In this document: in pieces, positions 5,820 through 9,334 of the stretch
How positions within the stretch are numbered: position 1 is the stretch's first letter
Layout: every line of letters starts with the position of its first letter
Origin: CAYVQE01 sp964633205
GTDB taxonomy: Bacteria; Myxococcota; B64-G9
Length of the DNA stretch: 9,334 bases
Assembly (NCBI GenBank): GCA_964633205.1
Contig: CAZWFN010000200.1
Coordinates: forward strand, 1-9,334
Direction: 5' to 3'
Made by a program: the position numbers and the translations under genes
The notes under the pieces: model-generated
What the model was told of the DNA's origin: nothing
The model's database searches: none
Seen by the model: the letters and a program-made list of their open reading frames with translations, nothing else

Positions 5820-6944
5820 ATGCGACGCATCAACGGCATCCTGACGGCAGCGCTGGTGTTCCAGCTCCTGTTGTTCGGCTCGCTGATCGCCTTCTGCGGC
5901 CCGGAGCCGACCCACATCGAGCCGGTGGCCGTGCTGGACGGGTTGGAGCCCGACGCGATCGAGCGCATCACCATCGCCGCCCGCAGCGGCGACGAGGTCG
6001 ACGAGCTGGTGATCGAGCGCGCCGGCGAGCGCTGGCGGCTGCCCGGCCAGCACGGCTACCCGGCCGACGAGAAGAAGGTCGACGAGCTGCTGGGCAAGCT
6101 GACCGGCCTGCGCAGCAGCCGCATCGTGGCCCGCGGCCAGGAGCACCGGGTGGATCTGAAGGTGACCGACGAGACCTTCCAGCGCAAGATCACCCTGGCC
6201 ACCGGCGCGGCCGAGCACGTGCTCTACCTGGGCGACAACGCCGCCGGCCGCGCGGTCTGCCTGCGCTCCGACCTGCGGCCGGAGACCTTCGCCTCGGCCG
6301 CGATCCAGATCTGGGACATCCAGGCCCGCCCGGCCAACTGGCTCGCCCAGCCCTACTTCGAGATCGACGGCCAGCGGCTGGTCTCCATCCGCATCCAGGG
6401 CCCGCAACAAACGCTTGAGCTGCAGCGCGCCAGCCGCGACGACTGGCGGCTGGACAGCCGGCCCATAGAGGCCGAGAAGCTCGACGACCTGCTCGATCGC
6501 CTCGAGCGCATCGAGCTCGACGGGGTGCGCGCCGCGGCCGGCGGCGACGCGGCCGAAAAGGCGCTGGCCGCGGCCGAGAAGCGCTGGACGGTGGAGCTGG
6601 CCATGGCCGACGCCGCCCTGGAACCCGAGGCGGCCGCCGCCGAGGTGCCCGAACCGCAGCCGCTGGCGGGCGAGCAAGGCGACGCAGCGGACGAGGAGAA
6701 GCCCGAGGCCGAGGGAGACGAGGCCGAGGACGCAGCCGAGGACCAGGCTGCCGAGCCGCCCGCGCTGCCCGCGATCGTCCAGCGCCACCAGCTCACCCTG
6801 GCCACCCATCCCGAGGCCGAGAACAAGCTGCTGGTCCAGACCGACTCCTCCGACTACCTGGTCGAGGTCTCCCGCTACCGCCTGGCCGCCATCATCGAGG
6901 CCGACCCGGCCGCGCTGCGCGGCGAAGAAAAAGCCGCCGACTGA
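5820..6944 (+). CDS. Membrane-anchored DUF4340 protein
   Basis: A 374-residue protein with one N-terminal hydrophobic helix (about 7-27) and a large extracytoplasmic part. The sequence around C26 (I-A-F-C) lacks the small residue needed before a lipobox cysteine, so I read the helix as an uncleaved anchor. DUF4340 features appear twice: a first unit with E-L-V-I-E-R-A-G-E-R-W-R-L then a K-V-D-E-L-L helix (62-105), and a second with L-E-L-Q-R-A-S-R-D-D-W-R-L and K-L-D-D-L-L (189-228), suggesting an internal duplication. A Glu/Ala-rich disordered linker (about 248-292) precedes a final beta-rich piece (300-360). DUF4340 genes habitually follow GldA/GldFG-type genes, as here at 10 bp, so the product probably works with the GldG domain outside the membrane. 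The molecular role is unknown. Confidence 0.9.
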   Translation: MRRINGILTAALVFQLLLFGSLIAFCGPEPTHIEPVAVLDGLEPDAIERITIAARSGDEVDELVIERAGERWRLPGQHGYPADEKKVDELLGKLTGLRSSRIVARGQEHRVDLKVTDETFQRKITLATGAAEHVLYLGDNAAGRAVCLRSDLRPETFASAAIQIWDIQARPANWLAQPYFEIDGQRLVSIRIQGPQQTLELQRASRDDWRLDSRPIEAEKLDDLLDRLERIELDGVRAAAGGDAAEKALAAAEKRWTVELAMADAALEPEAAAAEVPEPQPLAGEQGDAADEEKPEAEGDEAEDAAEDQAAEPPALPAIVQRHQLTLATHPEAENKLLVQTDSSDYLVEVSRYRLAAIIEADPAALRGEEKAAD

Positions 6945-6994
6945 ACCCCCGCGCCCAGCGCCCCAACGCACGCCCCCACCCAACAGCTCCCCCG
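6945..6994 (+). other. C-rich, G-poor intergenic stretch, possible Rho site
   Basis: The 50 bases after the DUF4340 stop are roughly 65% C and 14% G, in contrast to the balanced G/C of the operon. No hairpin followed by a T-tract is seen after the operon. Such C-over-G bubbles are typical of Rho loading sites, so Rho-dependent termination here is plausible but inferred. Confidence 0.3.
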
Positions 6995-7008
6995 TGCTAA
7001 GCTATCCT
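6992..7008 (+). promoter_or_regulatory. Candidate extended -10 promoter of the PDZ gene
   Basis: The sequence contains TG-C-TAAGCT (6995-7003), an extended -10, overlapping a second -10-like TATCCT (7003-7008). No convincing -35 is visible. The 12-base CCGTGCTAAGCT matches CCGTGCTATGCT upstream of the thioredoxin-like gene at 11 of 12 positions, which strengthens both as promoters. Confidence 0.4.
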
Positions 7009-7046
7009 GGAAGCGATTCCGGTGATCCGACCCTGGGAGCCCGACC

Positions 7047-7631
7047 ATGCCCCATCACCTCACCTCCCTCGGCGCCATCCTGAGCGCCGCCCTGCTCGCC
7101 GCGAGCACCCCCGGCGCGGCCGCCGAGCCGACCAACACCGCCGACGAGAACACCCACCCCGAGAAACCAGCCAGCCGCGAATCCAAGCCCGGCGCCGGCG
7201 AGCCCCCGGCGGCCGACGAAAAACCAGCCCCGACGCCACGGCAGACGCCGCCCCAAAAACCCGCCAAGCCGGCCCGCGCAGCCGACCCGGCCGCGGCCAT
7301 CCAGCGCACCGGCCCCGGCCGCTATCGCATCCCGCGCGCCGCGGTCTACCGCGCCCTGCCCCTGGCCACCCTCAGCCTGCGCCGGCTGCCGGTGGAAAAG
7401 GTCCGCCGCCGGGGTGAGCTGCTGGGCTACCGGCTGCTGCGCGTCCGCCCCGGCAGCCTGGTCCACCGCGCCGGCCTGCGCAGCGGCGACGTGGTCACCC
7501 GCATCGGCGGCCAGCGCCTGCCCCAGACCGCCGGCCAGTACCTCGCCCTGCCCGCCCGCGACCGAGTCACCATCGAGCTCATCCGCAACAACAAACCCCA
7601 CCGCCTCAGCTACACCATCACCGGCGACTGA
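7047..7631 (+). CDS. Secreted PDZ protein resembling GspC C-terminal domain
   Basis: A 194-residue exported protein. Residues 1-26 form a Sec-type leader ending in G-A-A-A, with likely cleavage before E27. A Pro/Ala/Lys/Glu-rich disordered tether follows (27-85). The rest resembles the periplasmic end of type II secretion GspC: G-R-Y-R-I-P-R-A-A-V-Y-R-A-L (91-104), then a PDZ domain (about 110-191) with G-Y-R-L-L-R-V-R-P-G-S-L, A-G-L-R-S-G-D-V-V and a conserved G-G-Q-R-L turn. Unlike GspC it has no uncleaved membrane anchor and no other gsp gene is in view, so it may be a repurposed PDZ module that binds a partner in the periplasm. ATG 7047 is preceded by GGGAG (7035-7039) at 7 bases. Codon choice is more C-ending than in the ABC operon. 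PDZ call firm, GspC relation likely. Confidence 0.82.
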   Translation: MPHHLTSLGAILSAALLAASTPGAAAEPTNTADENTHPEKPASRESKPGAGEPPAADEKPAPTPRQTPPQKPAKPARAADPAAAIQRTGPGRYRIPRAAVYRALPLATLSLRRLPVEKVRRRGELLGYRLLRVRPGSLVHRAGLRSGDVVTRIGGQRLPQTAGQYLALPARDRVTIELIRNNKPHRLSYTITGD

Positions 7632-7704
7632 GCCGGATCCTCGCCGCGATGCTTCGCCAGCTCGATCCCGACGCCTGCTGCCGCGCGCTGCAGTCAGCGT
7701 CCGG

Positions 7705-7716
7705 CCGTGCTATGCT
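7705..7716 (+). promoter_or_regulatory. Candidate extended -10 promoter of the thioredoxin-like gene
   Basis: TG-C-TATGCT (7708-7716) is a good extended -10 element. The -35 region at 17 bases (CTGCAG, 7688-7693) is poor, as is common for extended -10 promoters. Transcription would start near 7723, just before GGGAGG (7725-7730), so this gene and the TPR gene can be transcribed independently of the PDZ gene. Confidence 0.45.
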
Positions 7717-7739
7717 GGCGCAGCGGGAGGTTTCGCGTT

Positions 7740-8780
7740 GTGAAGAAAGCCCTGTCGATCGGTGTGCCGGCCTTGCTGGGCTTGTTGCTCTGGCTGGACG
7801 CGGCCGCGGCCGGCGTTCCGATTCCCGATCACGTGCTGCGCGTCGATCAGCTCGAGCGCGCCCGCGAGCTGGCCGCGGCGCAGAACAAGGCGCTGGCCTT
7901 CGTGCTGACCGACGAGCACTCCGACTGCGGCCTGTGCCGGCGGGCCAGCCTGGACGCCTTCGAGTGGCTGCGCCAGCGGGCGGTGCTGGTCTACGTCGGC
8001 CGCGACGACATCGGCCGAGTGCCGCGGCTGGTCTACCGGGCACTGCGCTCCGAGGCCGCCGGGCGCTACATCCCCAAGACGGCGGTGCTCGACCGCGAGC
8101 TGCAGCGGGTGATCGCGGTGGTGCCCTACGCCAGCCAGGCCCGCCACCGCTCGTTGCTGCAGCGGGCCGAGCGGCGCATCCTGGCCTTCACCCGCAAGCA
8201 CGCCCGGCAGCGGGCGCTGGCCGATCTGGAGCGCATCAGCGAGGCCCGGGCGGCCGCAGCGGCGCGGGCCGAGGACGAGCAGGCTGCGGCAGACGATGCG
8301 GCCGGGGACCATGCAGCCGCGGCGGTCGGGGGCGATACGGCCGCGGCGGCCGAGGACGACGCGGCTGCGGCGGTAGTGGGCGAGGCGGCTACGGCAGCCG
8401 GGCGGCAACGCCACGCCGTGGCCAGCGGTGGGCCGGACGCGCCCGCGCCGGCGCCCGCGCCGGCCGCCGGCCACGGGGTCGAGCCCGAGCTGACCGTGCA
8501 CTGGGGCCGTTCGCTGGGCAGCGGCCCGGAGCGCGCCCTGGGCGGCTGGTTCCGCGATCAGGGCATCCCCATGCAGGGCCGCTGCCGCGAGCAGGCCTGC
8601 CGGCCGCCGGGCCGGCTGCCCGGCGAGCGGACCTGCACCGTCTGCCGCTTCCGCGTCACCCGGCCGGTGGGCGCAGCCCACTTCCAGACCGAGCTGCAGA
8701 TCTTCCTCAACGCCCACTACCGGCTGCTGGAGCTCGACGCCGAGAGCGAGCAGATCGAGGCCTGGCTGGCGCCGCTATGA
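7740..8780 (+). CDS. Exported thioredoxin-fold protein with Ala-rich repeats and Cys tail
   Basis: A 346-residue protein. GTG 7740 is chosen because it begins a proper signal peptide (K-K, hydrophobic core, A-A-A-A at 21-24, cleavage near G25) and has GGGAGG at 9 bases; the in-frame ATG at 7707 would hide that leader and lies before the promoter. Residues 30-160 look like a thioredoxin fold of the thiol-disulphide type: a strand A-L-A-F-V-L-T, then C63-G-L-C66 and a helix, and I111-P112-K-T-A-V-L-D supplying the cis-proline. A disordered alanine-rich linker (171-245) holds degenerate 8-9-residue repeats and ends in A-P-A-P-A-P. The C-terminal domain carries four cysteines (C282, C287, C299, C302). 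It probably acts on disulphides or metals in the periplasm. The TPR gene starts 43 bp downstream. The fold is likely; substrate unknown. Confidence 0.8.
   Translation: MKKALSIGVPALLGLLLWLDAAAAGVPIPDHVLRVDQLERARELAAAQNKALAFVLTDEHSDCGLCRRASLDAFEWLRQRAVLVYVGRDDIGRVPRLVYRALRSEAAGRYIPKTAVLDRELQRVIAVVPYASQARHRSLLQRAERRILAFTRKHARQRALADLERISEARAAAAARAEDEQAAADDAAGDHAAAAVGGDTAAAAEDDAAAAVVGEAATAAGRQRHAVASGGPDAPAPAPAPAAGHGVEPELTVHWGRSLGSGPERALGGWFRDQGIPMQGRCREQACRPPGRLPGERTCTVCRFRVTRPVGAAHFQTELQIFLNAHYRLLELDAESEQIEAWLAPL
8298..8402 (+). repeat. Degenerate tandem repeat coding Ala-rich linker
   Basis: Within the thioredoxin-like gene, about four successive 18-27-base units encode [D/E]-x-A-A-A-A-x-x (D-H-A-A-A-A-V-G-G, D-T-A-A-A-A-E-D, D-A-A-A-A-V-V-G, E-A-A-T-A-A). 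Synonymous codons differ between units (GCA, GCC, GCG, GCT), so the repeat has aged or is held at protein level. Confidence 0.55.
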
Positions 8781-8822
8781 GCGGCGCCGCCAAGGGCCTG
8801 GTCAAGCAAGGGGGAGTCGATG

Positions 8823-9334
8823 ATGCGCTGCGAGCGATGGATGAAGTGCTGGCCGGCCCTTGGTGCCCTGCTGTTGAGCGCCGGGCCGGCGACCGCCGGT
8901 GGCAGCGCCAGCGAAGATCGCGCCGCCTGCGTCGACCTCTACAAGCAAAAGGAGTACGAAAGCGCCGCCGCCTGCTTCCGCCGCGCCCGGCGCGCCCACC
9001 CCGAGGACCGCGAGCTCGACCGCCTGCTGGGCTCTACCCATGCCATGTTGGGCCAGCGGCGGAAGGCCTACCGGGCTTACCAGCGCTACCTGGAACGGTG
9101 CCCCAAGTGCATGTACGCCAAGGCGGTGCGCAGGATCGTCGATGACTACGACGAGCTGCAAGGCCGGCCGGCCGAGCCCAGCTCCATCCGCGCCACCACC
9201 CTGGCCCGCGCCCGGGCCCTGCTCGACAAGGCCGAGGCCCTGGCCGGCAGCGACCTCGACCAGGCCCGCCGCCTCTGCCGTCAGGTGCGCCGGCTGCTGC
9301 CCGCCGACCACCGCCTGGCCCGGCGCGCTGCAGC
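8823..9334 (+). CDS. Exported TPR-repeat protein, truncated by window end
   Basis: The first 170 codons of a gene that runs off the window. Of the adjacent ATGs at 8820 and 8823, the second is preferred because GGGGGAG (8810-8816) lies 6 bases before it. A signal peptide is visible (W-M-K-C-W then a hydrophobic core, A-T-A-G at about 23-26). Residues 32-96 form two tetratricopeptide-like helix pairs (A-C-V-D-L-Y-K-Q-K-E-Y-E-S-A-A-A-C-F-R-R-A, then L-L-G-S-T-H-A-M-L-G-Q-R-R-K-A-Y), and helical repeats resume at 121-168. A C93-P-K-C96 pair sits between them. It probably forms a protein-interaction scaffold in the envelope, co-transcribed with the thioredoxin-like gene 43 bp upstream. An ATG at 8777 overlapping the previous stop opens another frame that gives Arg-rich low complexity and is discarded. 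Confidence 0.75.
   Translation, partial: MRCERWMKCWPALGALLLSAGPATAGGSASEDRAACVDLYKQKEYESAAACFRRARRAHPEDRELDRLLGSTHAMLGQRRKAYRAYQRYLERCPKCMYAKAVRRIVDDYDELQGRPAEPSSIRATTLARARALLDKAEALAGSDLDQARRLCRQVRRLLPADHRLARRAA

Noticed and set aside
3721..5844. A 707-residue plus-strand open frame inside the permease/GldG gene
   Set aside because: Arg/Ala/Gly/Pro-rich shadow frame with no motifs; produced by the high GC of the real gene in another frame.
5895..5900. Cys26 of the DUF4340 protein as a lipobox cysteine
   Set aside because: The residue before it is phenylalanine, whereas signal peptidase II needs a small residue there.
2432..5974. A 1180-residue open frame on the minus strand, antisense to the permease/GldG gene
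   Set aside because: Its product is a His/Gln/Arg/Leu-rich low-complexity string without domains, as expected from the antisense of a gene with G/C at third positions. The plus-strand gene has clear ABC-2 and GldG motifs.
5751..6983. A 410-residue minus-strand open frame opposite the DUF4340 gene
   Set aside because: Gly/Val/Leu/Gln-rich antisense shadow; the sense frame has a strong Shine-Dalgarno, a membrane anchor and the DUF4340 pattern.
7621..7636. CCGGC/GCCGG hairpin around the stop of the PDZ gene as a terminator
   Set aside because: Only 5 bp, overlaps the stop codon and has no following T-tract; expected by chance in this GC-rich DNA.
7649..9145. A 498-residue plus-strand open frame across the thioredoxin-like and TPR genes
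   Set aside because: Arg/Ala/Gly-rich product without domains; it spans the signal peptides and starts of two better-supported genes in other frames. An ATG at 8777 overlapping the previous stop belongs to this frame and was rejected too.
1..9334. CRISPR array, tRNA, rRNA, insertion sequence or phage attachment site
   Set aside because: No regularly spaced direct repeats, RNA gene signatures, transposase motifs or flanking target duplications were seen on either strand.

Overview
This is a very GC-rich window (my estimate is around 70% G+C), densely packed with bacterial genes. Third codon positions are almost all G or C, and Shine-Dalgarno sequences are clear at most starts. A lipobox lipoprotein, several Sec-type leaders, a GspC-like periplasmic PDZ protein and a GldA/GldG/DUF4340 ABC system point to a Gram-negative bacterium. 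I favour a Myxococcota or other delta-proteobacteria-like lineage, but one window cannot prove this. I see no tRNA, rRNA, CRISPR array, transposase or phage gene.

Layout, left to right. Positions 1-144 hold no gene. They carry a striking perfect 25-bp inverted repeat whose right arm is a perfect G-quadruplex motif, followed by a short DUF1841-like gene (145-489, +) that may be leaderless. That gene converges, with a 7-bp gap, on a minus-strand pair (1682 to 497): a small zinc-ribbon protein with two membrane helices, then an outer-envelope lipoprotein of unknown function. A 252-bp divergent region (1683-1934) separates this pair from the main operon and holds candidate promoters for both directions, a dyad over one -10 box, and a hairpin just before a ribosome binding site.

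The core (1935-6944, +) is a tightly coupled three-gene operon. It encodes an ABC ATPase of the GldA type, a 977-residue fusion of an ABC-2 permease (GldF-like) with a large GldG-like extracytoplasmic domain, and a membrane-anchored DUF4340 protein. The first two genes overlap by 4 bp, and the second and third are 10 bp apart with a perfect Shine-Dalgarno. The ATPase should power the permease half of the fusion, with the GldG and DUF4340 parts displayed outside the inner membrane. Related sets occur widely, and outside the gliding Bacteroidetes their substrate is not known.

The right part (7047-9334, +) holds three exported-protein genes: a signal-peptide/PDZ protein resembling the C-terminal half of type II secretion GspC; a thioredoxin-fold protein with a CGLC motif, an alanine-rich repetitive linker and a four-cysteine tail; and a TPR protein cut by the window end. 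The last two are probably co-transcribed. Candidate promoters before the PDZ and thioredoxin genes share a nearly identical 12-bp extended -10 sequence.
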